From Phytohabitans sp036906915 (GTDB lineage: Bacteria > Actinomycetota > Actinomycetes > Mycobacteriales > Micromonosporaceae), in NCBI RefSeq assembly GCF_036906915.1, contig NZ_JBAKHX010000030.1, forward strand, positions 23,058-87,057: DNA of 64,000 nt. The letters are read 5' to 3'. Both the position numbers and the translations under genes were made by a program. This document shows positions 16,934-25,393 of the stretch, in pieces. Position 1 is the first letter of the stretch. Every line of letters begins with the position of its first letter. Below the pieces are notes generated by a model, which worked only from the letters and a program-made list of their open reading frames with translations, ran no database searches and was not told the origin of the DNA.

Positions 16934-17893
16934 TTGTCACCCGCGCGTACGCTGCTGCGCGCCCTCGTACTGCTCGGTGTGGGCATCGGGCTGACAGTGC
17001 CGGCGGTTGCCGCACAGGCGGAGCCGTCCGCGAGCGAGCTGACGCAGCAGATCAACAAGGCGTCGACGGAGCTGGAAAAGATCGTCGAGGCGTACAACAA
17101 GGCCGGAGAGGACCTCAAGACCACCAAGGCCGCCGCGCAGGCGGTCGCCACCAAGCTCGGCCCGCTGGAACAGGAACTCGCCGTCGCCGACGCGGAGGTC
17201 GGTCGGATGGCCGCCGTCGCGTACCGGTCTGGCCGGCTGGCCAACGCCAACGCACTGCTTGAAGGCGGCACCGGCAGCGTCGTCGACCGCCTGGGCGTAC
17301 TCGACAAGCTGGCCCGCGACCGCCAGGCCCAGGTTGCCGGCTTCACGGCGACGCAGCAGCGGTATCTCGACGAGAAGTCGAAGCTCGACATCGCGCAGGC
17401 CAAGCAGACCGCGCAGGTGAATGAGCTCGCGACGGGCAAGAAGAAGATCGAGTCGGATCTCGCCAAGCTGTACGAGATGCGAGAGAAGGCGTACGGCTCG
17501 GCGACCACGTCGAGCGGCTCGTACACCGGCACGATCCCGTCGGTCTCTGGCCAGGCGGGCGTCGCGGTGCGGTTCGCATACAACGCGATCGGCACCCCGT
17601 ACGTGTGGGCGGCCGAGGGGCCGAACGGCTACGACTGCTCGGGCCTGACGCTCGCCGCGTGGCGGGCCGCAGGCAAGACACTGCCGCACAACGCCGCGAT
17701 GCAGTGGGACAAGGTGGCACACATCGGCCGAGGTTCGCTGCAACCGGGAGACCTGGTGTTCTACAGCGGTCTCGGACACGTGGGCATCTACGTGGGCAGT
17801 GGCAAGGTGATCCATGCCCCGCAGGCCGGCGAATCGGTGAAGCTCTCCAGCGTCGACATGATGACCCCATACGGCTACGGCCGCGTCCGCTAG
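16934..17893 (+). CDS. Secreted NlpC/P60 (C40) peptidoglycan endopeptidase
   Basis: Exported hydrolase that cleaves peptide stems in the cell wall. A Sec signal spans residues 1-31 (cut after AQA). A long coiled-coil region (about 33-180) likely keeps the enzyme autoinhibited or targets it, as in RipA/RipC-like proteins. The C-terminal NlpC/P60 domain has the catalytic C235 (YDCSGL), H282 (GHVGIYV) and H294 (VIHAPQ). The start is TTG, supported by AGAGGGG 7 nt upstream and by the signal peptide. Expression is likely governed by the upstream c-di-AMP riboswitch. A perfect hairpin terminates it. Confidence 0.94.
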   Translation: MSPARTLLRALVLLGVGIGLTVPAVAAQAEPSASELTQQINKASTELEKIVEAYNKAGEDLKTTKAAAQAVATKLGPLEQELAVADAEVGRMAAVAYRSGRLANANALLEGGTGSVVDRLGVLDKLARDRQAQVAGFTATQQRYLDEKSKLDIAQAKQTAQVNELATGKKKIESDLAKLYEMREKAYGSATTSSGSYTGTIPSVSGQAGVAVRFAYNAIGTPYVWAAEGPNGYDCSGLTLAAWRAAGKTLPHNAAMQWDKVAHIGRGSLQPGDLVFYSGLGHVGIYVGSGKVIHAPQAGESVKLSSVDMMTPYGYGRVR

Positions 17894-17907
17894 CTGTTCG
17901 GTTCCAT

Positions 17908-17938
17908 ACGGGCCGCGGCATCGGCTGCCGCGGCCCGT
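17908..17938 (+). terminator. Terminator of the NlpC/P60 gene
   Basis: Perfect 13-bp stem (ACGGGCCGCGGCA) with a 5-nt loop, beginning 15 nt after the stop codon. Confidence 0.85.
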
Positions 17939-17985
17939 TGGTGTCGGCGTGTCGTGGGGCCGTGTACTTCGCGCTGACGCAACGG

Positions 17986-18046
17986 AGCACCCAGTGGTTC
18001 GCCGCCGCACCGCCCGAACCGCGGGCACCGCGCGGAGCTGGGTGCT
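17986..18046. other. Nested inverted repeats in gene-free spacer
   Basis: An outer 9-bp perfect pair (AGCACCCAG at 17986, CTGGGTGCT at 18038) encloses an inner 6-bp pair (GGTTCG at 17996, CGAACC at 18015). It lies between two terminators in a 231-bp spacer without a gene. It could be a small structured RNA or a chance fold. Confidence 0.3.
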
Positions 18047-18069
18047 TGAACCAGCCCCTGAATAGACAG

Positions 18070-18109
18070 GCGAGCGGCCGGCGTCCCACACTAGACGCCG
18101 GCCGCTCGC
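18070..18109 (-). terminator. Terminator of the RpoD-family sigma factor gene
   Basis: Perfect 16-bp stem (GCGAGCGGCCGGCGTC) with an 8-nt loop, 15 nt downstream of the sigma factor stop on the minus strand. Confidence 0.85.
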
Positions 18110-18124
18110 TATTTGTCGATGCTG

Positions 18125-19126
18125 TTATGCCGCCTGGAGACCCTCGGCCCGGGCCAGCTCGCGGAGCCGGCCGAGCGCCTGGATCTCAAGCTGGCGGATG
18201 CGCTCCCGCGACAGCGAGAACCGCGACGCCACCTCGGTGAGCGAGTGCTCCCGGCCGTCTTCGAGCCCGTACCGGGCGCGCATGATGCCGGCCGACCGGT
18301 CGTCGAGGTGGTTGAGCAGACCCTCGATGCGCTGCCGCTCCAGGCCGGTGAGCACGATCTCTTCCGGCGACGGAGCGTCGCTGTCGGCCACCAGGTCGCC
18401 GAGGTTGGTGTCGCCGTCGTCGCCGACCGGTGTGTCGAGCGACACGGTGTCCTGCGACCAGCGCACCAGCTCGTGCACCCGCTCGACGGGCACGCCCAGC
18501 GCGACCGCGATCTGCTCCGGCTCGGGGTCGCTGCCGAGCTCACGGGTGAGCTGGCGGGCGACGTTGCGCATCCGGTTGACGTCTTCGACCAGGTGCACCG
18601 GCAGCCGCACGGTGCGCTCCTGCTGTGCGATCGCCCGGCTGATCGCCTGGCGGATCCACCAGGTGGCATACGTCGAGAACTTGAACCCGCGCTCGTAGTC
18701 GAACTTCTCGACCGCGCGCACCAGGCCGGTGTTGCCCTCCTGGATCAGGTCGAGCATCGGCATGCCAGACCGCACGTATCGCCGCGCGATCGACACGACC
18801 AGCCGTAGGTTTGCCCTGATGAACAGATCCTTGGCCCGCTCGCCCTCGATGACGAGGCGCTCCAGCTCTTCCGCGCCCACGCCCTGCGGCACCTTCCCCT
18901 CGTCGAGGAGGTGCTCCGCGTACAGCCCGGCCTCGATCGCCTTGGAGAGGTCGACCTCTGTGGCGGCGTCGAGCAGCGGCGTGCGTGAGATCTCGTGCAG
19001 ATAGACGCCGACCAGGTCGCGTTCCTCGGCGACCTCGTCCGTGCGCATCACCACATTGCTTTCCACGTCGCTCACGATCCCCTCGCTCGCCCCACTTGCC
19101 TTGTTACCTGCTGTCCCGACGTTCAT
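18125..19126 (-). CDS. RNA polymerase sigma factor, RpoD/SigA family (group 1/2)
   Basis: A 333-residue sigma-70 protein. Region 1.2 begins at about DLVGVYLHEISRTPLL. Region 2 is intact (LRLVVSIARRY, MLDLIQEGNTGLVRAVEKFDYERGFKFSTYATWWIRQAI). Region 3 contains VEDVNRMRNVARQLTREL, and region 4 ends in SLSRERIRQLEIQALGRLR. It lacks the long acidic N-terminus of the principal HrdB, so it is more likely a SigB/HrdA-D-like group 2 factor. The ATG with GGGGGAGGG upstream is used. Frames extending further upstream lack similarity. The 351 bp upstream (19127-19477) hold its leader and promoter. No gene is visible there. Confidence 0.93.
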   Translation of the reverse strand: MNVGTAGNKASGASEGIVSDVESNVVMRTDEVAEERDLVGVYLHEISRTPLLDAATEVDLSKAIEAGLYAEHLLDEGKVPQGVGAEELERLVIEGERAKDLFIRANLRLVVSIARRYVRSGMPMLDLIQEGNTGLVRAVEKFDYERGFKFSTYATWWIRQAISRAIAQQERTVRLPVHLVEDVNRMRNVARQLTRELGSDPEPEQIAVALGVPVERVHELVRWSQDTVSLDTPVGDDGDTNLGDLVADSDAPSPEEIVLTGLERQRIEGLLNHLDDRSAGIMRARYGLEDGREHSLTEVASRFSLSRERIRQLEIQALGRLRELARAEGLQAA

Positions 19127-19477
19127 CAGCCCTCCCCCGTAACCTCCGGTATCCCCCGCGGTGCTGACACCTACACAACAGTTGAGACGCGCTTGGGATT
19201 CCGTCTCGTGAGTCGAAAGTGTCACGAATGCCTGAGTAATAGCTGAGAGCCCGGTGCGTACTTGCTGTGCACTGCGCTCTATCAAGGGATTCGGCTACAA
19301 CCTGGGGGCGGATTGGACGGCCACTGTGCACGTTTCGCCCAGTCAATGACATCACCTGGTGTTGGCCCGCACAGCGATCCGGCTCACTACCTGTCTGCGA
19401 TCCTCGTCACTTCACAGTACGCACGTACGCCGTCGACGGTTCAGCGCTTGTTCAGGGCATACCCGTGGCGCGGCACA

Positions 19478-20401
19478 CTATGCGAGGTGAGCCAGGGCCC
19501 TGCGAACGTGGCCCGCCGAGCGTCCCAGCGCCGCCTTGGCACCGTCGACGTCGGCGCCGGACATCAGCGTCACGAGCGCGATCTTGAGGTCGCCGCCGGC
19601 CTCGGCGAGCGCCCGCTGGCAGTCCTCTTCGCCCCGGTCGGTCGCGGCCATGAGGATCGAGATCATCCGGCCGCGCAGCTTCGCGTTGGTGGCGACTAAG
19701 TCGATCATCAGGTTCGAGTACACCCGGCCGAGCCGGACCATGACCGCGGTGGAGAACGCGTTCAGCACCAGCTTCTGTGCGGTGGCCGCCTTCATCCGGG
19801 TCGAGCCGGTGATGACCTCCGGGCCGGTGTCGACGCCGATGAAGACGTCCACCTCCGCGGCGGCCGCGGCGGCCGGGTCGGCGGCCACGAGCGCGCAGGA
19901 GGCGCCGTTCACCCGCGCGGCGCGCAGGGCACCCAGCACGTACGGGGTGCGGCCGCTGGCCGCCAGGCCCACGACGAGGTCGCCGGCGCGCACCGAGGCG
20001 GCCGCCTCATCGGCCCCGGCCGCCTCATCGTCCTCGGCGTTCTCGACGGCGTGGTGCATCGCCTCGGGCCCGCCGGCGAGGTGGGCGCGAAACCAGTCGG
20101 CCGGGGTGTTGAAGGTGGGCGCCAGCTCCGCCACGTCGATCACGCCCAGCCGCCCGGACGTGCCGGCGCCGAAGTAGTGCACTCGGTGCCCGTCCTGTAT
20201 CGCGGCGACGGCGAGGTCGACCGCGGCGGCGATCTCGTCCAGTACCGCCGCGACCGCCGGCGCCACCGCTTGGTCGGCCTCGTTGATGACCGTGAGCACG
20301 TCGCGGGTCGACATCAGGTCGAGGTCTTCGCTGCGCGGGTTCTGCCGCTCGGTGGGCGAGCCGATACGGACGACGGCTCGGCCGTCCGTATCGGCCGTCA
20401 A
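19478..20401 (-). CDS. murQ: N-acetylmuramic acid 6-phosphate etherase
   Basis: Cytoplasmic SIS-domain lyase that removes D-lactate from MurNAc-6-phosphate to give GlcNAc-6-phosphate during cell-wall recycling. At 307 residues it is of normal length. It shows the family signatures PRSEDLDLMST, GAGTSGRLGVIDVAELAPTF (about 77-96, with the catalytic Glu), GDLVVGLAASGRTPYVLGAL and TGPEVITGSTRMKAATAQKLVLNAFST. It overlaps the upstream regulator gene by 4 nt. The lactate released could feed the lutABC operon elsewhere in this window. Confidence 0.96.
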   Translation of the reverse strand: MTADTDGRAVVRIGSPTERQNPRSEDLDLMSTRDVLTVINEADQAVAPAVAAVLDEIAAAVDLAVAAIQDGHRVHYFGAGTSGRLGVIDVAELAPTFNTPADWFRAHLAGGPEAMHHAVENAEDDEAAGADEAAASVRAGDLVVGLAASGRTPYVLGALRAARVNGASCALVAADPAAAAAAEVDVFIGVDTGPEVITGSTRMKAATAQKLVLNAFSTAVMVRLGRVYSNLMIDLVATNAKLRGRMISILMAATDRGEEDCQRALAEAGGDLKIALVTLMSGADVDGAKAALGRSAGHVRRALAHLA

Positions 20402-21312
20402 CGCGACCGCCGGACGGAGGTCACCCGGTGCGACTGCACCGCCTCGGCGGTGACCTCCAGTGCCCGGCGGGCCTTGGTCCGGTTGCGGGCGGCGACCCCG
20501 ACGAAGAGGCAGTCGACGACGGTGAGCTGGGCCAGCCGGCTGGCCATCGCGCCGGAGCGGTAGGTGGTCTCGCGGGCCGCCGTGGTGAGCACGAAGTCGG
20601 CCACCTCGGTTATCGGCGAGCGGGGGAAGTTGGTCAGCGCCACGGTGGTGGCACCGTGCGCCCGCGCCTGCTGGAGCACCTCGATCACGTCGGAGGTGGT
20701 GCCGGTGTGCGAGATGCCGATCGCGATGTCACCCTTGCCGAGCAGCGCGGCCGAGGTGAGCGCCGTGTGTATGTCGGGCCAGTAGAACGCGGTGCGCCCG
20801 ATGCGGTGCAGCTTCTGCTGGAAGTCGGACGCGACGAAGCCGCTGGCGCCGGCGCCGTACACGTCGATCCGGCCGGCGACGGTGATGGCGTCGACCACCT
20901 GCTCGCACACGGCGGGGTCGAGTTGCTCGGCGGTCTCTTCGACGGCGCGCGCGTCGTTGAACGCGATCGTGGCGATGATCTGGGCCAGGTCGGCGCCGGG
21001 CGGGATGTCGCCACCGACGACCCGGGCGTCAGGCGGCTCGACGCGGCGGGCGGCCTCGGCCGCGAGGCGGATGCGCAGCTGCGGGTACCCCTCCATGCCG
21101 ACCGACCGGCAGAACCGGATGACGGTGGCCTCGGAGGTCTCGGCTGCGGTGGCGAGGTCGGTGATCGTGCGGCGGGCGGCGTCGGCGGGATCGGCCACGA
21201 CGAGGCGGGCGACGCGCTGCTCGGCCGGCGACAGCGACGGCAGCAGGCCGCTGATGTGAACGATCAGCCCGCTCGACTCATGCGTCGCAGAAACCTTCGT
21301 CGTCTTCGCCAC
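20398..21312 (-). CDS. MurR/RpiR-family transcriptional regulator
   Basis: A 304-residue repressor-type regulator: an N-terminal HTH_6 domain (about 22-98: SPAEQRVARLVVADPADAARRTITDLATAAETSEATVIRFCRSVGMEGYPQLRIRLAAEAA) and a C-terminal SIS sugar-phosphate-binding domain (about 140-265: IDVYGAGASGFVASDFQQKLHRIG, GDIAIGISHTGTTSDVIEVLQQA). It is co-transcribed with murQ. A palindrome 4 nt upstream of its GTG start implies autoregulation, with MurNAc-6-P as the probable inducer by analogy with E. coli MurR. Confidence 0.93.
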   Translation of the reverse strand: MAKTTKVSATHESSGLIVHISGLLPSLSPAEQRVARLVVADPADAARRTITDLATAAETSEATVIRFCRSVGMEGYPQLRIRLAAEAARRVEPPDARVVGGDIPPGADLAQIIATIAFNDARAVEETAEQLDPAVCEQVVDAITVAGRIDVYGAGASGFVASDFQQKLHRIGRTAFYWPDIHTALTSAALLGKGDIAIGISHTGTTSDVIEVLQQARAHGATTVALTNFPRSPITEVADFVLTTAARETTYRSGAMASRLAQLTVVDCLFVGVAARNRTKARRALEVTAEAVQSHRVTSVRRSR

Positions 21313-21315
21313 GGA

Positions 21316-21330
21316 TGAAACTTACTTTCA
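21316..21330. promoter_or_regulatory. Operator for the MurR/RpiR regulator
   Basis: Palindrome TGAAA-CTTAC-TTTCA with perfect 5-bp arms directly before the murR start. TGAAA/TTTCA half-sites match the pattern known for RpiR-family regulators of amino-sugar catabolism. The position over the start of the transcript suggests repression of the murR-murQ unit. Confidence 0.6.
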
Positions 21331-21472
21331 GATTACCCGGACCGTCAACCGTGACCGTCAAGTACTGAGAAGGTACGCCCAACTGGGCGTGCGTGGGCGC
21401 CAGAATAGCGATCCAACCGTGCCATTCGCCTACCACGTTCGGCTCATCCGGCCCGGCGATACGGTGTGACGC

Positions 21473-22153
21473 ATGGCGGACAGGACGGTGCTAGTCACCG
21501 GCGGTACTGGCGGGCTCGGCGGCGCGGTCACGGCCGCCTTCGCGGCGGCGGGCTGGCGTGTGGTCGCACCCGTGCGGTCGGCGCCCGGGAAAGGCGGCGA
21601 CGCGACGTACGTGACCGCGGACCTGAACGACGCCGCGTCCGTCGATACGGCGGTGGCCACCGCGGCGGGCGAGGCCGCCGCGCCGCTGCGGGCGGTCGTC
21701 AACCTCGTCGGCGGGTACGCGTCGAGCGGGCTGGTGCACGAGACCCCGTTCGAGGATTTCGAGGCGATGCTCACGCTCAACCTGCGCTCCACCTACCTCG
21801 TGACGCACGCCGCGCTGCCGCACCTGCTCGCGGCTGGCGGCGGCGCGGTGGTGTGCGTGTCGTCGCGGGCGGCGCTGACGCCATTCGCGGGCGCCGCCGG
21901 TTACATCACCGCGAAGGCGGCGGTGCTCGCGTTCTCGAACGCGGTCGCCGCCGAGTACCGGCAGAAGGGTGTGCGGTGCAACACCCTGGTGCCGAGCGTG
22001 ATCGACACTCCAGCCAACCGGGCCGCACAGCCAGACGCCGACCACTCCCGCTGGGTACAGCCAGAGGCGATCGCCCCGGTCATCCTCCACCTTGCGAGCG
22101 ACGAGTCGGCGCCGACCAGCGGTGCGGCGATCCCGGTCTACGGCAGGGCCTGA
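21473..22153 (+). CDS. SDR-family NAD(P)-dependent oxidoreductase
   Basis: A 226-residue short-chain dehydrogenase. The Rossmann nucleotide motif TGGTGGLGG is at residues 9-17. NLVGGY corresponds to the NAG motif. The catalytic Ser is in CVSSRAAL and the Y-x-x-x-K pair is in GYITAKAAV. LVPSVIDTPANR is the usual substrate-loop segment. The substrate is not predictable. The gene is divergent from murR and its last 16 bp overlap the convergent kinase-like gene, so both stops lie inside the other coding sequence. Confidence 0.9.
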   Translation: MADRTVLVTGGTGGLGGAVTAAFAAAGWRVVAPVRSAPGKGGDATYVTADLNDAASVDTAVATAAGEAAAPLRAVVNLVGGYASSGLVHETPFEDFEAMLTLNLRSTYLVTHAALPHLLAAGGGAVVCVSSRAALTPFAGAAGYITAKAAVLAFSNAVAAEYRQKGVRCNTLVPSVIDTPANRAAQPDADHSRWVQPEAIAPVILHLASDESAPTSGAAIPVYGRA

Positions 22154-22794
22154 AGCTCCCGGCCGGCCGGGCCGCCCAGCACGCCCAGCTGCTCGTGGAT
22201 CTGGCGGGTCACCTCGTTCGGGGTGCCGTTGGCGTCGATCACCCGAAACGTCGGATGCTCCGGCAGCGACCGGTACGCCGCGCCGGCCGCCGCGAGGTAG
22301 TCGACGGTCTCGTGGTCGGTGCCGCGCAGCTCGATGCGCTGGTACGCCTCACCGGGGCGCACGTCGAGGAAGAACGTCACGTCCGGCCGCGGAAACACCG
22401 CATACGCCAGGCGGGCCAGCCACTCGCCCCGGCCGCCGCCGACCTGGGTGCGGATGCTCGCGTACTGGCACACCGCGTACCGGTCCATCACCGCCACCTG
22501 CCCGGTGAGGGTCGAACGCAGTAGTGCCCGCGCGATCGCCAGCCAGCGCAGCCACGACTCGAACCAGAGTAGGCCGGTGCGGCCGAGCAGGTCTTGGGCG
22601 TCGCGCCTGCCGAGGTGGCGGGCCAGCCGCCCGAGCCAGCGGCGACCGCCGGCGTTCTGCCAGTACCTAGCGGGGATGCCGTAATCGGTCAGCGCGGTGG
22701 CGAGCCGATGGGCCTGGGTGGTCTTGCCCGAGCCGTCGACGCCGACGAGTGCGATGATGCGCGGCCGGCGAGGCGGATGGACGGTGGGAACCAT
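22138..22794 (-). CDS. Thymidylate-kinase-like P-loop nucleotide kinase
   Basis: A 218-residue P-loop kinase of the dTMP kinase family. Walker A GVDGSGKTT is at residues 18-26. The DR motif occurs as VAVMDRYAVCQYASIRTQ. FPRPDVTFFLDVRPGEAYQRIELRG is the LID-region equivalent. A substrate-side Arg is present in RRWLGRLARHLGRR. Members of this branch are often stand-alone and may act on another nucleotide or on sugar acids, so dTMP is not certain. ATG at codon 4 of the longest frame is used. No ribosome site is obvious. Confidence 0.8.
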   Translation of the reverse strand: MVPTVHPPRRPRIIALVGVDGSGKTTQAHRLATALTDYGIPARYWQNAGGRRWLGRLARHLGRRDAQDLLGRTGLLWFESWLRWLAIARALLRSTLTGQVAVMDRYAVCQYASIRTQVGGGRGEWLARLAYAVFPRPDVTFFLDVRPGEAYQRIELRGTDHETVDYLAAAGAAYRSLPEHPTFRVIDANGTPNEVTRQIHEQLGVLGGPAGRELQALP

Positions 22795-22978
22795 GTCAAC
22801 CAACGGTACTGAGGTGTCGCCACCTATTGTTAAAAAGTCCCTTTTAGCCCTTTAGAACCCTTTATACATCGTCCTTTCGGCTAGATTTCTCGTGCCCATC
22901 TGGTTTATGGTCGGTATCTGATCAGTCAATCAAGCACGTTTTATGGCCGTGTCCACAACTGACAACAGGGGGACCGCC

Positions 22979-23779
22979 GTGCCGACCACCGCCGTGCCGA
23001 CCACTCCGCTCAACCAGCGGCACCACACCGATATCGCCAGCCAACTGCTGGCCGTGATGACGTCACTGCCCGCGGGCCACCCGTCCCGTGCCCGGGTCCG
23101 CGATCAGGTGATCGAGGCCTGGCTGCCGCTGGCCAATCACCTGGCGAACCGCTTCGCCGGTCGCGGCGAGCCGATCGACGACCTGGCGCAGACCGCCACC
23201 GTCGGGCTCATCAAGGCCATCGACAAGTTCGACTCCGAGCGCGGCGTCGAGTTCGCCGCGTACGCGATACCCACCATCATCGGCGAGATCAAGCGTCACT
23301 TCCGCGACCGCACCTGGGACATCCGGGTGCCGCGCCGGCTCCAGGAACTGCGCCTGTCCATCTCAGAGGCGACCAGCACACTGCTCCAGTCGCTCGGCCG
23401 CTCGCCTACCGTCGCCGACCTCGCGGGACACCTCGGGATCAGCGAGGAAGCGGTACTGGAAGGGCTGGAGGGTGCCCGTGCGTACAACGCGGTGTCGCTG
23501 TCGACGCCGACCAGCGACGGCGACCGCGCCACCGAGCTGGGCGACCTGCTGGGCAGCGAGGACGCCGAGTTCGAGCTCGCCGAGCTGCGGGTCGCGCTCG
23601 GCCCGGCACTCGCCACGCTCGACAAGCGCGAGCAACGGATCCTGACACTGCGGTTCTACGGCAACATGACCCAGTCGCAGATCGCGGAGCAGATCGGCGT
23701 ATCGCAGATGCACGTCTCGCGGCTGCTCGCCCGGGCGCTCGTCAAGCTCCGCGGCCAGCTCGGCGAGGACGCGGCGTAG
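22979..23779 (+). CDS. SigB/SigF/SigG-family RNA polymerase sigma factor
   Basis: Stress/sporulation-type sigma factor of 266 residues. Region 2: LANHLANRFAGRGEPIDDLAQTATVGLIKAIDKFDSERGVEFAAYAIPTIIGEIKRHFRDRTW. Region 3: VPRRLQELRLSISEAT. Region 4: LDKREQRILTLRFYGNMTQSQIAEQIGVSQMHVSRLLARAL. GTG is preferred as start because AGGGGGA lies 5 nt upstream. An ATG 12 codons earlier (22943) has no ribosome site. No anti-sigma factor gene is adjacent, unlike typical sigF loci, so control is probably by a partner elsewhere. The AT-rich 140 bp upstream are the likely promoter. Confidence 0.92.
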   Translation: MPTTAVPTTPLNQRHHTDIASQLLAVMTSLPAGHPSRARVRDQVIEAWLPLANHLANRFAGRGEPIDDLAQTATVGLIKAIDKFDSERGVEFAAYAIPTIIGEIKRHFRDRTWDIRVPRRLQELRLSISEATSTLLQSLGRSPTVADLAGHLGISEEAVLEGLEGARAYNAVSLSTPTSDGDRATELGDLLGSEDAEFELAELRVALGPALATLDKREQRILTLRFYGNMTQSQIAEQIGVSQMHVSRLLARALVKLRGQLGEDAA

Positions 23780-23826
23780 CGCTGGCCCAAGGTGTGAAGT
23801 CGAGCGGCCACGGGTACTCGTAGCTG

Positions 23827-24402
23827 ATGACCAATGGCGTTGACGTAGGCCTGCTAAAGACCCTGAAGCGCGTTGCCGCCACGCTGAAACAGGCGGATGT
23901 GCCGTTCGTTCTCGGCGGGAGCTTCGCCGTCTACGCCCACGGCGGGCACTCCGGCGACCACGACGTCGACTTTCTCATCCGGGAGCGCGACGTCGACCCG
24001 GCGCTGGAGGCGCTGGTGGCCGCCGGCTTCACAGCCGAGCGGCCACCGGAGGACTGGCTGGTCAAGGTATACGACGAGCACGGTCACATGGTGGATCTGA
24101 TCCACCGCCCCATCGAGACGCCGGTGACCGACGAGACGCTGTCGGGCGGGGTGATCCGCCCGGTGGACGCCATCCAGATGCCCTGCCTGTCGGCGACCCA
24201 GCTGATGGTGCACAAGTTGCTCAGCTACTCGCAGCACTACTGCGACTTCGCGCGCGGGCTGCCGCTCGCCCGGTCGTTGCGCGAGCAGATCGACTGGGAC
24301 CAGGTCCGCAAGGAGACCGCCGCGTCGCCGTATGCGGAGGCGTTCCTGGTGCTGCTCGACCGGCTTGAGGTGGTGCCCCAGAAGACGGAGCTGTCGCGAT
24401 GA
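23827..24402 (+). CDS. Nucleotidyltransferase-fold protein
   Basis: A 191-residue protein with the Pol-beta-type nucleotidyltransferase signature: FVLGGSFAVYAHGG (residues 28-40) followed by the DHDVDFLI metal-binding triad (D44, D46/D48), then LEALVAAGFTAE and VDLIHRP. The layout resembles the AbiEii/MNT-type family. Substrate unknown. It overlaps the next gene by 4 nt, and the three genes 23827-25351 form a tightly coupled operon. It is not obviously a toxin, because the neighbours do not look like an antitoxin pair. Confidence 0.8.
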   Translation: MTNGVDVGLLKTLKRVAATLKQADVPFVLGGSFAVYAHGGHSGDHDVDFLIRERDVDPALEALVAAGFTAERPPEDWLVKVYDEHGHMVDLIHRPIETPVTDETLSGGVIRPVDAIQMPCLSATQLMVHKLLSYSQHYCDFARGLPLARSLREQIDWDQVRKETAASPYAEAFLVLLDRLEVVPQKTELSR

Positions 24403-24644
24403 TCGACGAATACACCGAGGCCGCCGTGCAGCGCTTGCTCACCGAGCATGGTGGTCTCGCCGAGCAGGGCATCAAAGTAGTACGCCGGGAGCGGGTACTC
24501 GCGCTGTGCGGCGAGGTGGAGAGCCGCCAGCGCCGAGACGAGATCCTGCGCCTGGTACACGAGAGCTTCCCGGACGTCCCGCTGTCGATCGACATCGGGG
24601 TGACCCGGGCGAATGCCCCGACCGAGGCGGAGGAGCTTCCATGA
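24399..24644 (+). CDS. BON-like small protein, hypothetical
   Basis: An 81-residue protein with a single alpha/beta unit: YTEAAVQRLLTEHGGLAEQGIKVVRRERVLALCGEVESRQRRDEILRLVHESFPDVPLSIDIGV. The order helix, beta pair (I-x-V ... L-x-L-x-G-x-V-x-S), helix, strand is that of a BON domain. This is inference from pattern only. It overlaps both neighbours by 4 nt, so it is translated with the nucleotidyltransferase and the phosphoesterase. Confidence 0.65.
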   Translation: MIDEYTEAAVQRLLTEHGGLAEQGIKVVRRERVLALCGEVESRQRRDEILRLVHESFPDVPLSIDIGVTRANAPTEAEELP

Positions 24645-25351
24645 TCCGCGTAGCCGCGGTCGGCGACGTGCACATGGACCAGGACGTCGTCGGCCGGTTC
24701 CGACCTGCCCTTGAGCACCTGCCCGAGCAGGCCGACGTGCTGCTGCTCGCCGGCGATCTCACCCGACACGGCACCGAGTCCGAGGCGCGCTGCGTCGCCG
24801 CCGAGTTCGGCGGGCTGGGCGTGCCCGTGGTGGCCGTCCTAGGAAACCACGACCACCACTGCGACCAGGTGCCGCAGGTGGTCAAGGTGCTCACCGACGC
24901 CGGGATCGCGGTACTGGAGGGCGACAGCACGCGGGTCGACACCCCCGGCGGGGTGCTCGGTATCGCCGGCGCCAAGGGCTTCGGTGGCGGGTTCGCCGGC
25001 AAGTGCGCCAGCGAGTTCGGCGAGCCGGAGATGAAGGCGTTCGTGCGCACCACCAGCGTCACGGCCGAGCAACTCGGTGCCGCGCTGCGCGACCTCGACT
25101 GCGACGTGCGGGTGGCGCTGACCCACTACGCCCCGGTGCCGGACACGCTCGCCGGCGAGCCGCCGGAGATCTACCCGTTCCTCGGCTCGTACCTGCTGGG
25201 CCAGGCCATCGATTCGGCGCCCACCGCGCTGGCGGTACACGGCCACGCGCACGCCGGCACCGAGCGCGGCACGACGCCGGGCGGGGTGCGGGTGCGCAAC
25301 GTCGCCCACCCGGTCATCAAGCAGGCGTACAGCGTGTTTCACCTGGGCTGA
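24641..25351 (+). CDS. Calcineurin-like metallophosphoesterase
   Basis: A 236-residue cytoplasmic enzyme of the Icc/YmdB-like phosphoesterase class. All five metal-site blocks are visible: GDVHMD (D9, H11), AGDLTRHG (D39), LGNHDHH (N69, H70), LTHYAP (about 162) and HGHAHAG (about 198-204). It is third in the operon with the nucleotidyltransferase and the BON-like protein. A pairing of a nucleotidyl transfer enzyme with a phosphoesterase hints at modification and its removal, which is inference. Confidence 0.85.
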   Translation: MIRVAAVGDVHMDQDVVGRFRPALEHLPEQADVLLLAGDLTRHGTESEARCVAAEFGGLGVPVVAVLGNHDHHCDQVPQVVKVLTDAGIAVLEGDSTRVDTPGGVLGIAGAKGFGGGFAGKCASEFGEPEMKAFVRTTSVTAEQLGAALRDLDCDVRVALTHYAPVPDTLAGEPPEIYPFLGSYLLGQAIDSAPTALAVHGHAHAGTERGTTPGGVRVRNVAHPVIKQAYSVFHLG

Positions 25352-25393
25352 TCACCAGGTTTCCGGGCCGCGACCCTCGGGTACTTCTCCGGC

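Noticed and set aside
23827..24644. Nucleotidyltransferase and small protein considered as an MNT/HEPN toxin-antitoxin pair
   Set aside because: The small partner shows a BON-like alpha/beta pattern and lacks the HEPN R-x4-6-H motif. The third gene is a phosphoesterase.
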